The notes beneath the pieces are model-generated. The model saw only the letters and a list, made by a program, of their open reading frames with translations. It was not told the DNA's origin and searched no databases. Shown here one piece after another: positions 24,487 to 32,593 of a stretch of DNA of 35,486 nucleotides (position 1 is the first letter of the stretch; each line of letters opens with the position of its first letter). A program made the position numbers and the translations under genes. The stretch lies in NCBI GenBank assembly GCA_964501985.1, contig CAZCVY010000060.1, positions 1 through 35,486 of the forward strand, read 5' to 3'. This DNA is from Bog-366 sp964501985. Lineage in GTDB: Bacteria > Acidobacteriota > Terriglobia > UBA7540.

Positions 24487-25457
24487 GGTGAAGGGTTCCT
24501 CTTCCTCCCGACGCCCTGCGCCTCTGCGCTCAAAGCCCGTCTTGACTTTTCCTCCAACATCCTACTTCGTCCTGCCTTTGAAATGAAGCGGCATCGAGAG
24601 GAAAGAGACACGAGATAATCCGCCGAAGCGCAAGAAGATCTCTTCGTCCATAACTCAGGATCCATGATTGCGGCCCTGCCTTTCGCCGAACCTGGTGCGG
24701 CATAGCCGATCTGCGCCGGTCGATTCCGGTCTTGGCCATTGCCAATATTGGACCCGGGACAGCGATCAATCTGGGCAGGCTGCCCGTGCCAGTTCGCGTT
24801 TTCCTCGAACACGCCGCAACAGCTTTCTTCCTTATTTTCATCAACATAATGGAGAGAACGGGCTAACTTATTTGTTTTCATGAACATCATGGAGTGGCTA
24901 AAAGCAGACATTTTTTCTCCATTTGTTTTCAAGGAGATGAGGACTTCCTCCATGAATTTTCAATCCCCTTTTTTTGTTTGTGACCTTAACCACTAGGAAG
25001 GCACTAACTGTTATAGTTTCAGCAGGATAGATTTTTGTGACATTCTTGCTGTTCATCGCTAACCCATTTAGTTTCTGGTACATCGTGGAGAGCCGCGCCA
25101 TTTAACCTGGAGCTGGACCCGTATTTCCTACTAACTCGCCTTGTTTGAATGATATAAAGCTCTTAGACATTTTGACTCTAAACTGTTATCCCTCTTTTGT
25201 TTCTATTACATAATGGAGAGCCGCGTTTTTTGCCATCGCTCCATCGGACACGCATTGAGTTCAATTCTCGGTTCGGGGACACTCGATGAGCTTTTATCGG
25301 TCGCGCCGGTTTCCCCCCGCATGGAACCCTGGCATCCCGCCGCATTGCGCACTTTCACGCGAAGACCACTCTCCTCTCCCTGTTCCCGCACGTTGGCGAC
25401 CATAGGCTATGGTAATGTTTACCCATTGTCGCGCCGCTGGGGGATTTGTCCCGGCTC
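24487..25457. other. Gene-poor, partly AT-rich interval
   Basis: 971 bp between the ADOP permease stop and the truncated dehydrogenase. Base composition drops to clearly AT-rich between about 24830 and 25230. Open frames of 22 to 159 codons occur on the minus strand, but none has recognisable similarity, and they cross the compositional boundary. The AT-rich part holds the repeat family listed next; the rest shows nothing I can support. Confidence 0.6.
24831..25229. repeat. Family of diverged repeats with core ACATnnTGGAGAGCCGCG
   Basis: On the plus strand, similar units occur at 24831-24856 (core ACATAATGGAGAG), 24871-24898 (ACATCATGGAGTGGC), 25071-25097 (ACATCGTGGAGAGCCGCG) and 25195-25229 (ACATAATGGAGAGCCGCG). 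A weaker unit lies at 24921-24942. Each is preceded by a T-rich TTTGTTT/GTTTCT stretch. The first two are exactly 40 bp apart and the last two 128 bp apart. On the minus strand the units read CGGCTCTCCAnnATGT followed by an A-rich tract. Confidence 0.65.
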
Positions 25458-27899
25458 TCACTCGTACCGCAGAGCAACGAGTGGATCGACCTTCATGGCG
25501 CGGCGCGCCGGCAGGTAACTTGCCAGAAGCGCGGCGCCGGTTAAGATCAGGGCAACCGCGATGAAGGTCGCCGGATCGGTGGCGCTGACTCCAAAAAGGA
25601 GGCTGGCCATCACGCGTGACAGCGCCAGTCCGCCGATCAAGCCGCCGGCAACGCCCAGAGCAGCCAGTTCCATGGCCTGGCGTAATACCCAACCGAGAAT
25701 GTTTTCCGGTTGCGCTCCCAGAGCCACGCGCACACCGAGATCGTGCGTGCCTTGCGAGACCAGGTAGGACATGACCCCGTACACTCCCACCGCGGCGAGC
25801 ACCAGAGCGAAGGCCGCAAAGGCGCCCAGCATCGTCGCCGCGAACCGCTGGCGGGCCAGCGAATCGTGCAGCCGGTCCTGCATGGTGCGGACGTTGTACA
25901 CCAGAACGCTGGGATCGACAGCGTGAATCTGCTGCGTGATGGCGCTCGCCAGTGCGGCAGGCTCGGCGGCGGTGGACGCCACCAAATACATACCGTTATC
26001 GGGCGCCTGGAGGTGAGGAAGATAGACCGCAATCTTGGTTTCGCTCGCGAGGCCATACTGCTTGACCACGCCCACCACTCCCGCAATCGTGATGGGCTTC
26101 TTGGGGTCGAACCACACGTGTTTCCCGATGGGGCTTTCGTGCGGCCAGAAGCGGCGGGCGAACGCGTCATCGATGATCGCCACTTGCTGGCTGTCGCTGC
26201 GGTCATGGTCAGTGAAAAAACGGCCCTCCACGAGAGGAATACTCATGGTGCGGAAGTAGTCGGTGCTCGCGATGCGAAAATCGACCTGCAGTTCCTGCCC
26301 GGGGGGCGGTGTGTAGCCTTCGACATGGATTCCTCCCCAACCCACCGACCCGGTTAGCGGCAGCGCCGAAACCACGCCTTCGGCTTTAACGCCGGGCAGA
26401 TGCGCGATGCGATCGCCGATTTGCTGGTAGAACCCGATCACGGCGGCGTTCTGCCGGTAACTGGGGCCTGAGGCCGCAACCTGCAACGAGAAAATATGGT
26501 CAGTGCTGAAACCCGGCGGAATGCTTTGAAGGCGCATGAAGCTCCGAAGCAGAAGCCCTGCGCCGATCAGCAGCATGAGCGAAAACGCCAGTTCAGAGAC
26601 CACCAGCAGGCCGCGCAATCGGTTTCGTGCGAGGCCCATGCCGCCATGGCTCTGCCCCGTGCGCCCGCCGGACTTGAGCGAGGTTTGGAGGTCGACGACC
26701 AACGCCCGCCACGCCGGCGCCAGGCCGAACAGAATGCCCGTCACCAGCGAGATCCCGAACGTGAAGGCCAGGACCGTGCCGTCGGTCCGGATGTCTTCGA
26801 GCCTGGGAATATTCCCCGGATTGATGGCTCGCACCATGTCGAGAGCCCAACTTGCAATCACCAGTCCCGCGGCGCCGCCGGCGACTGCCAGCAGAACGCT
26901 TTCGGTCAGCAACTGCCGCAGGATGCGCCAGCCATTTGCGCCCATCGCGGCGCGGATGGCGATTTCACGCTCGCGTCCCGCCGCACGCGCGAGCAGCAGG
27001 TTTGCCACGTTGGCGCAGGCGATCAGCAGCACCAGCGCCACCGACCCGAGGAGTACGAGCAAAACGCGGCGGACGTCGCCCACCACCTGGTCCTGCAGGC
27101 CGACAACGCTCATGCCGAACGTACGATCGCGCTTGTCCTTCTCACGGATGCGCCCGGCGATGACGTCGACATCGGCTTGGGCTTGCGCAAGGGAAACGCC
27201 GGGCTTCAGGCGGACCATCAAGTTGTAATTCTCGTCGCCGCGCCGCTGCTCGGCATCCGCCCCCAAAGGCAATGGCAGAAATATGTCAACCTTATCCATG
27301 GGCCCTTCGGCGGGCATGACCTCCGAATTCAGAGAAAAATCCGGAGTCAGCACGCCGGCTATGGTGTATTGGGCCCCATTGAGCGTGACGCTCTTGCCCA
27401 CGATGTGCGGGTCGGAGCTGAATAACCGCCGCCAAACGCCGTTACTGAGGATGCCGACCGGCGCCTTGCCGGGCTTGTCCTCTTCGGGAAGCAGCAGCCG
27501 CCCCAGCAGCGGCTTCGCCCCGAGCATGTGCAGGAGAGAGGACGAGGTTAAAATTGCGCCCACAAGTTCCGGCTGGCCCTGGCCGGAGAGCGTCATGCCG
27601 CGAAGCCGCGAGATGGACATCTCCTCGAACGAGTGGTTCTGCTTCACGAGGTCGACGTATTGGCCCGGCGACGGCCAATCGCGGAAGATGCCGATGCCGG
27701 GAGAATGCAGCCATATGGCGGCCAACCGGTCCGGATGGGGGTAGGGTAGCGGCCGCAGCAGGAGAGCGTCCTCGACGCTGAAGATGGCGCTGTTCGCCCC
27801 GATGCCCAGCGCCAGCGAGAGGACGATGACAAAACTGAGCGCGGGGGTCTTGCCCAACGAGCGCACGGCGTAACGGAAATCCTGCAAGAACGATTGCAC
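25458..27899 (-). CDS. Acidobacterial duplicated orphan permease (ADOP), MacB/FtsX type
   Basis: 813 residues. Two tandem copies of a MacB_PCD periplasmic domain followed by an FtsX module. The first copy has TM1 at about 20-42, a periplasmic domain, and then ACANVANLLLARAAGREREI, the ADOP signature. The second copy ends in GVYGVMSYLVSQGTHDLGVR and PARRAMKVDPLVALRYE. ADOPs are exporter-like permeases that lack a dedicated ATPase gene; none is present here, and no adjacent PadR regulator is seen, which many ADOPs have. The start is GTG at 27899, supported by a perfect AGGAGGT (27903-27909) only 3 nt upstream. Substrate unknown. It is monocistronic in this window. Confidence 0.93.
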   Translation of the reverse strand: MQSFLQDFRYAVRSLGKTPALSFVIVLSLALGIGANSAIFSVEDALLLRPLPYPHPDRLAAIWLHSPGIGIFRDWPSPGQYVDLVKQNHSFEEMSISRLRGMTLSGQGQPELVGAILTSSSLLHMLGAKPLLGRLLLPEEDKPGKAPVGILSNGVWRRLFSSDPHIVGKSVTLNGAQYTIAGVLTPDFSLNSEVMPAEGPMDKVDIFLPLPLGADAEQRRGDENYNLMVRLKPGVSLAQAQADVDVIAGRIREKDKRDRTFGMSVVGLQDQVVGDVRRVLLVLLGSVALVLLIACANVANLLLARAAGREREIAIRAAMGANGWRILRQLLTESVLLAVAGGAAGLVIASWALDMVRAINPGNIPRLEDIRTDGTVLAFTFGISLVTGILFGLAPAWRALVVDLQTSLKSGGRTGQSHGGMGLARNRLRGLLVVSELAFSLMLLIGAGLLLRSFMRLQSIPPGFSTDHIFSLQVAASGPSYRQNAAVIGFYQQIGDRIAHLPGVKAEGVVSALPLTGSVGWGGIHVEGYTPPPGQELQVDFRIASTDYFRTMSIPLVEGRFFTDHDRSDSQQVAIIDDAFARRFWPHESPIGKHVWFDPKKPITIAGVVGVVKQYGLASETKIAVYLPHLQAPDNGMYLVASTAAEPAALASAITQQIHAVDPSVLVYNVRTMQDRLHDSLARQRFAATMLGAFAAFALVLAAVGVYGVMSYLVSQGTHDLGVRVALGAQPENILGWVLRQAMELAALGVAGGLIGGLALSRVMASLLFGVSATDPATFIAVALILTGAALLASYLPARRAMKVDPLVALRYE

Positions 27900-28390
27900 G
27901 CGACCTCCTGGTGGAAAGATCCAACCGCATGGCGAAAGAGTGCGGGCGCTCGGCGGCGCGCCGTCGCCGTAGTCGAGGACCCTATGACGTCGCCCACTCG
28001 AAAAGCGCAGCTCGCAATTGCCTGTCTTCGCTTATGTCCACGCCATTCTACCTCTAGCTGCGCCGGTAATGAAGTGGCAAGCGCCGAAGGGTCGGCCGGG
28101 CAGGCGGCACAATGGTCGAGGCAGCTTTGGCTCGGACGTCGCGCGTGTTGGCCGTAGAAACCTGGATGCGGCGGGAGAGTCTCCTGCTTGCTAGCCCTCC
28201 GGTCCATCCTTGAATTCTCCTTTCGTGGGGAAAATGCCCGCGACGCATAACGCCGACCCTACTTGGTCTCGACCCGTGTCGGGTGGGGACAGGTTGGGCT
28301 ACCAAAATCGCCCAAGGGAGCTTTAATTCGGGCCGTTTTGCATCGAAAAAGCCGCGTTTTCCGTCGGACACTCTGTCGCTCGACCTTGTG

Positions 28391-28530
28391 TTTTCATAAA
28401 TATAGCCGGANNNNNNNNNNNNNNNNNNNNNNNNNNNNNNNNNNNNNNNNNNNNNNNNNNNNNNNNNNNNNNNNNNNNNNNNNNNNNNNNNNNNNNNNNN
28501 NNNNNNNNNNTTTTCATAAATATAGCCGGA
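28391..28530 (+). repeat. Identical 20-bp sequences flanking the assembly gap
   Basis: TTTTCATAAATATAGCCGGA occurs at 28391-28410 and again at 28511-28530, immediately on each side of the N run. This is either an unmerged contig overlap or a collapsed tandem repeat. Confidence 0.95.
28411..28510. other. Assembly gap of 100 N
   Basis: Exactly 100 undetermined bases, the conventional length for a gap of unknown size. Confidence 0.99.
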
Positions 28531-28934
28531 ACTTCCGCCCTTCTCGCTGGGACCGGTGCCGCTTTGCCCATTACGAACATCCCTTCGAGTCGCCGTCGGT
28601 GCCGTCCGCGGATCGGCAATCGGATGTCCGCCATCGGCTGGAGTGTACCATTCCGGTGGGTGAGCCGCGCAAATTTGTCCCACGGATGAAAACCTGGAAT
28701 GGTGCTCTGGCTGACTTCGTAAATTGGCTGGGCTCCGATTCGAAAAGGGAAAAAGGCTGACGCACGGGCATGGCTTCATCCGACAGTAACACGCGGTTAT
28801 TGTACCATGAAATATTAAAAAGTCAAGAAAATTCTTGCAGTGCCAGAGGCTACAAATTGTCGCCTTCGGAAAGCGGTTGTAACGTGGGCGTCCCCCCCTC
28901 CGCTGTGGCGTGAGCATCTTGGCTGCGCCCTGGC

Positions 28935-28974
28935 GGGAGCGGGACGCTCCCCCGACAGCGGGCAGGATGCCCGC
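28935..28974. repeat. Twin hairpin repeat with GGA loops
   Basis: Two adjacent perfect 7-bp stems with the same loop: GGGAGCG-GGA-CGCTCCC (28935-28951) and GCGGGCA-GGA-TGCCCGC (28958-28974). This resembles a dispersed acidobacterial REP-type element. It lies just upstream of the promoter of the next gene. Confidence 0.6.
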
Positions 28975-28991
28975 GCTCCAGACCCAATCGA

Positions 28992-29020
28992 TTGACAATA
29001 CCCCGAGATCGGCAGATGAT
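28992..29020 (+). promoter_or_regulatory. Sigma-70 promoter of the exported-protein gene
   Basis: TTGACA (28992-28997), a perfect -35, is followed after 17 bp by GATGAT (29015-29020), four of six. Transcription would start near 29027, with a ~38-nt leader that contains GGAGGT (29051-29056), 8 nt before the ATG. Confidence 0.6.
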
Positions 29021-29064
29021 CATTCCAGACGACACTGACGTGCAGTCAACGGAGGTGCGAATCC

Positions 29065-29757
29065 ATGAAGCCCGTCATCATTCTGACCCTACTGGCCTTG
29101 CTGACACTGCCGTTGATAGCTGATGCTCCCAAGGGTACTGTCCCCCGTTCCGCAGCCGATAGATACGCGGCCCACGCGGAGGCCGACGGCGCTGCCCTGG
29201 GCGCTTCGCTTCTTAGTGCCAAAGAAGTTCACAAGGTCTTTACCACCGATCTCAACCGCTGCTGCCGAGTGGTGGAGGTTGCACTCTATCCCGCCAACGG
29301 TAAGTCGGTGGACGTTTCCCCTGATAATTTTGTGCTCCGTCTGGCCGGGACCGATACGGCCGCCAAACCTTCCAGCGCCGTGGTGCTGGCGGCGCAGTTG
29401 CAGGATAAGAATAGAAATGAAATCGCCAATACGGGCGTTACGACGGTGGGGGAGGTCCACGGGGGATACGAATCGGGCACCGATCCCATCACGGGACAAC
29501 GGGTTCACGGTGTGGAAGCGGGCGGCGGCGTGGGCGTTGGGGTCGGTAACACGCAACCGGCGCCGCGACCGGGTTCAACGGACCGGGACCGATATGCCAT
29601 GGAAATGGAACTGAATGAGAAGGCCCTGCCTGACGATACGGTGTCGGCCCCTGTTGCCGGATATCTCTATTTTTCGCTTTCCAAGGACAACAAGAAGGCC
29701 AGCCACCAACTGGAGTACATCCTGAACGGCCAGAAGATTTCTCTCAAGCTCGACTAG
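29065..29757 (+). CDS. Exported protein of unknown function
   Basis: 230 residues. A signal peptide (MKPVIILTLLALLTLPLIADA) is followed by a moderately acidic mature part. Residues about 55-125 look like a beta-rich domain, with a CysCys pair in LNRCCRVVEVALYPANGK. A Gly/Val-rich linker (GGGVGVGVGNTQ) follows, and a C-terminal segment reads VAGYLYFSLSKDNKKASHQLEYIL. The phrase pattern 'DNFVLRLAG...' suggests an immunoglobulin-like or DUF4352-style strand domain, but I do not recognise the family. It has its own good promoter and a strong Shine-Dalgarno GGAGGT, so it is probably well expressed. The 3' end faces ilvN convergently with 14 bp between stops. Confidence 0.8.
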   Translation: MKPVIILTLLALLTLPLIADAPKGTVPRSAADRYAAHAEADGAALGASLLSAKEVHKVFTTDLNRCCRVVEVALYPANGKSVDVSPDNFVLRLAGTDTAAKPSSAVVLAAQLQDKNRNEIANTGVTTVGEVHGGYESGTDPITGQRVHGVEAGGGVGVGVGNTQPAPRPGSTDRDRYAMEMELNEKALPDDTVSAPVAGYLYFSLSKDNKKASHQLEYILNGQKISLKLD

Positions 29758-29771
29758 TTCCAGCCCGCAAC

Positions 29772-30323
29772 TTACACCGACTGCCCTTCGTCATCCCCGG
29801 CTTCGGCTGGGACTTCGTCCAAATCGTCCGGTGCGATCGGGACGGTTTTGCTTCCGCGCCGCATGGCCACGATGCCGGTGCGCACCATTTCGATGACGCC
29901 GAAGGGTCGCAGCACCTCGAGTAAGCGATCGATTTTCTCCTCGCCGCCAGTGATTTCAATCGTCACGGACTCCGGCGAAACGTCGACCACGCGCGCCCGG
30001 AAGACCTCCACCAACTGGAGCACGTGGGAGCGCTGGTCGTGCTGGGCGGACACCTTGATCATGGCCAGGTCACGAGTGATCGCCGGCTCATCCGTGATGT
30101 CTTCCACCAGCAGGACGTTTACCAACTTGTAGAGGCTGGCTTCAATCCGGCGCCCCTGGTCCTGGTCCGCTTCAACGGTAATGGTCATGCGGGAGACTTC
30201 CGGCTTTTCCGTGCGGCCGACCGTGAGCGAGTCAATGTTGAAGGCGCGCCGGCGGAAGAGCGACGCCACCCGCGTGAGGACGCCGGGCTTGTTTTCCACG
30301 TGCACCACAAATGTTTTGAGCAT
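29772..30323 (-). CDS. ilvN: Acetolactate synthase small (regulatory) subunit
   Basis: 183 residues. It is the regulatory subunit that binds the catalytic subunit and confers valine feedback inhibition in valine/leucine/isoleucine synthesis. The N-terminal ACT domain is clear: LKTFVVHVENKPGVLTRVAS, then FNIDSLTVGRTE and SRMTITVEAD. The second domain carries RELALIKV-like ITRDLAMIKVSAQ and VIEITGGEEKIDRLLEVLRPFGVIEMVRTG, as expected of the ALS_ss_C domain. The ATG at 30323 directly starts the ACT domain; an upstream frame to 30347 adds eight unlikely residues. It follows ilvB on the same strand but 319 bp away, which is unusually far. Some annotations would call it ilvH; the two names cannot be separated here. 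Confidence 0.93.
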   Translation of the reverse strand: MLKTFVVHVENKPGVLTRVASLFRRRAFNIDSLTVGRTEKPEVSRMTITVEADQDQGRRIEASLYKLVNVLLVEDITDEPAITRDLAMIKVSAQHDQRSHVLQLVEVFRARVVDVSPESVTIEITGGEEKIDRLLEVLRPFGVIEMVRTGIVAMRRGSKTVPIAPDDLDEVPAEAGDDEGQSV

Positions 30324-30642
30324 AAGAGTCCGAGGACGAAAATTCAAAATTCAAAATTCAAGATTCAAAATAGGAGAAACGAAAAACTCCAATCTAAAAT
30401 CCGACATCGCGAAGCCGAAAAATCTACAATCTGAAATTTGAAATCTAAGATCTGAAACAATCTACAATCTGAAATTCGAAATCTGAAATCTAAAATCGAA
30501 GATCCAGAACCTACCATTCAAAACTAAACCCCAACCCTAACCGCTGACCCCTAACACCTGACCCCCAATCCCTAACACCTAACCCCTAACCCCTGACACC
30601 TAACCCCTGATACCCAACACCTGACACCTGGCACCTGACACC
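30324..30642 (-). repeat. Low-complexity spacer between ilvB and ilvN
   Basis: 319 bp. Next to ilvN (30338-30372) a 7-nt unit AAAATTC runs in tandem about four times. Then come AATCT/GAAAT repeats, including two copies of a 38-bp unit starting at 30421 and 30459. From about 30525 to 30642, up to the ilvB stop codon, an irregular CCCTAAC/CCTGACAC repeat with a period near 8 nt follows. The minus strand, which is the coding strand of both genes, is therefore rich in GGGGTTAGGGGTTAGG-like sequence. No gene is seen. Confidence 0.85.
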
Positions 30643-32355
30643 TTATTCGTCCTCCGCGGTTTCGACCAGCGGGTTGGGGCGGCGAATCATCTCGTGCAGC
30701 GCGGCTCCGGCGGCGACCATGGGATAGACCGAATCTTCCTGCTCGACCTGGAAATCGATGAGCATCGGTCCCTCCTGTTGCCTGGCCGATTGCACGGCGG
30801 GCACCACCTGCGATCGCTTGGTAACGACGGCGCTGCGGATTCCATATGCGTCCGCCAATTTGGAAAAGTTGGGGCTCAGCAGGGGAGTGGATTCGTAGTT
30901 GCGGTCGTAGAAAAACTCCTGCCACTGCCGCACCATTCCCAGATAGCCGTTGTTGATGATGGCGATGTGAATCTTCAAGTTCTCCTGAACCAGGGTGGCG
31001 AGTTCGGCCATGGTCATCTGGAAGCCGCCGTCTCCGACCACCACCCACACCTCCGCCTCGGGGCGCGCCACCTTGACTCCGATCGCGGCGGGCAGGGCGA
31101 ATCCCATCGTACCCAGGCCGCCGGAAGTGATCAGCGAGAGGGGAGTTTCGTGTTTGAAGTATTGCGCTTCCCACATCTGATGCTGGCCGACGTCAGTCAC
31201 CACCACCGTCTCGGCTCCCCGCGTTTCCTGCCATAAGTCGTTGATGACGTGCGCCGCGTAAAGGTGCCCGCTGTCGGGCAGGTTCTGGATATCGCGCACC
31301 GCGGCGTCGCCTTTCAGGCCGTCAATGTAGCTGCGCCACTCACTGCAATCGATGGGCTGGAGGCGGGGCAGTAACTCGCGGAGGACGCCGCGCAGATCGC
31401 CGATGAGAGCGACGTCCACTTTTACGTTCTTGTTGATTTCCGTGGGATCGATCTCGACTTGTATCTTCTTCGCCTTGGGGGCGTAGGTCTTCAGGCTGCC
31501 AGTGACCCGGTCGTCAAAACGCATGCCCAGTGCGATCAGCAGGTCGGCATCCTGAATCGTATGGTTGACCCAAGCCTCGCCGTGCATGCCCATCATGCCG
31601 AGATTCAGCGGGTGAGATGCGGGGAAAGCGCCGAGGCCGAGCAGAGTCAGCGTGATAGGAATTCCCGTGCGATCCGCCAACTCGCGGACCTCGGCCATGG
31701 CGCCGGAAAGCAGAATGCCGTGCCCGGCGAGAATCACGGGCCGCTTCGCTTCCTGAATCAGCTTGAGGGCTTTGGAATAATCCTCGGAAGTGGGCGAGAG
31801 ATCGGGCCGGTAGCCCGGCAATTGGGGTTTCGCCGCGTCCCAATCAAATTCGCAGGACGACTGCTGCGCGTCCTTGGTGATATCGACAAGGACTGGGCCG
31901 GGACGCCCGGACGCGGCCACATAAAAGGCCTCGCGAAGTGTTTGCGCCAGCTCGCTCGCGTGGGTCACCAGGTAGTTGTGCTTGGTGATAGGGAGAGTTA
32001 CGCCAGTGATGTCCGTTTCCTGAAAGGCGTCGGAACCGATCAATTTGCTGCCGACTTGGCCGGTAATGCAGACGATTGGGGAAGAGTCCATCATGGCCGT
32101 AGCGATGCCGGTGACCATGTTGGTGGCGCCCGGGCCGGAAGTTGCCACGGCCACTCCCACGCGGCCGCTCGCGCGCGCGTAACCGTCGGCCATGTGGGTT
32201 GCACCCTGCTCGTGCCGTACCAGCACGTGGTGAATACTACTGTGCTTCAGAGCGTCATAGGCAGGAAGAATCGCCCCGCCCGGATAGCCGAACACGTGCT
32301 TCACGCCTTCCCGCTCCAGGCATTCCCAAAGGATTTGAGCTCCCGTCTTGACCAT
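30643..32355 (-). CDS. ilvB: Acetolactate synthase large (catalytic) subunit
   Basis: 570 residues, the normal length. It condenses two pyruvates, or pyruvate and 2-oxobutyrate, to acetohydroxy acids, the first common step of branched-chain amino acid synthesis in the cytoplasm. The ThDP-activating Glu is E49 in VRHEQGATHMADGYARA; the ThDP/Mg motif GDGGFQMTMAEL begins at 441 and ends at the Asn pair IINN. The FAD-binding central domain (about 190-340) is intact. These features, with the neighbouring ilvN, distinguish it from pyruvate oxidase or glyoxylate carboligase. The ATG has GAGAGGAAG about 9 nt upstream. It is transcribed divergently from the oligopeptidase gene. ilvC, ilvD and leu genes are not in the window. 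Confidence 0.95.
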   Translation of the reverse strand: MVKTGAQILWECLEREGVKHVFGYPGGAILPAYDALKHSSIHHVLVRHEQGATHMADGYARASGRVGVAVATSGPGATNMVTGIATAMMDSSPIVCITGQVGSKLIGSDAFQETDITGVTLPITKHNYLVTHASELAQTLREAFYVAASGRPGPVLVDITKDAQQSSCEFDWDAAKPQLPGYRPDLSPTSEDYSKALKLIQEAKRPVILAGHGILLSGAMAEVRELADRTGIPITLTLLGLGAFPASHPLNLGMMGMHGEAWVNHTIQDADLLIALGMRFDDRVTGSLKTYAPKAKKIQVEIDPTEINKNVKVDVALIGDLRGVLRELLPRLQPIDCSEWRSYIDGLKGDAAVRDIQNLPDSGHLYAAHVINDLWQETRGAETVVVTDVGQHQMWEAQYFKHETPLSLITSGGLGTMGFALPAAIGVKVARPEAEVWVVVGDGGFQMTMAELATLVQENLKIHIAIINNGYLGMVRQWQEFFYDRNYESTPLLSPNFSKLADAYGIRSAVVTKRSQVVPAVQSARQQEGPMLIDFQVEQEDSVYPMVAAGAALHEMIRRPNPLVETAEDE

Positions 32356-32593
32356 GTTTTACACTTCCTCTCCATCCGCACGGCTTTGATTGCGGCTTCA
32401 GTTGCGTGTGCCAAGCCCTACCGTTCATTGTACAATAGGCGGGCTCCACTTAGGGTGCTTCATGTTGTAATTGTGGCCTGAGCAATCAATTCAAGGCCGA
32501 TTCTACGAGGAGGAAAGCGGATCCGCTCGAAGGCTGCCACCAGCCGCCTCGAGGCGTGCAGATGTGCGCACAAAGGGGAGAGGAAGGATCGCG

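Larger units (their letters stand above)
27900..29064. other. Long intergenic region containing the scaffold gap
   Basis: 1165 bp between two divergently transcribed genes, the ADOP permease and an exported protein. It includes the 100-N gap, a pair of hairpins (28935-28974) and the promoter at 28992-29020, each listed separately. An open frame of 314 codons on the minus strand passes through the Ns and is not credible. A small palindrome CGACCC-GTGT-CGGGTGG is seen near 28270. No other gene is supported. Confidence 0.6.

Noticed and set aside
24474..24953. 159-codon minus-strand frame with a plausible ribosome site
   Set aside because: It crosses from the AT-rich repeats into GC-rich DNA, overlaps the dehydrogenase start in another frame and shows no domain.
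24831..25229. CRISPR array
   Set aside because: Copies are diverged, spacings are irregular (40 to 128 bp), and no cas genes are present.
28054..28998. 314-codon open frame on the minus strand
   Set aside because: It runs through the 100 N of the assembly gap and through hairpin repeats, and has no recognisable sequence.
32400..32470. Promoter at the palindrome TTGTACAA between ilvB and the oligopeptidase
   Set aside because: A TACAAT is available on both strands, but no acceptable -35 lies 16-18 bp away on either.
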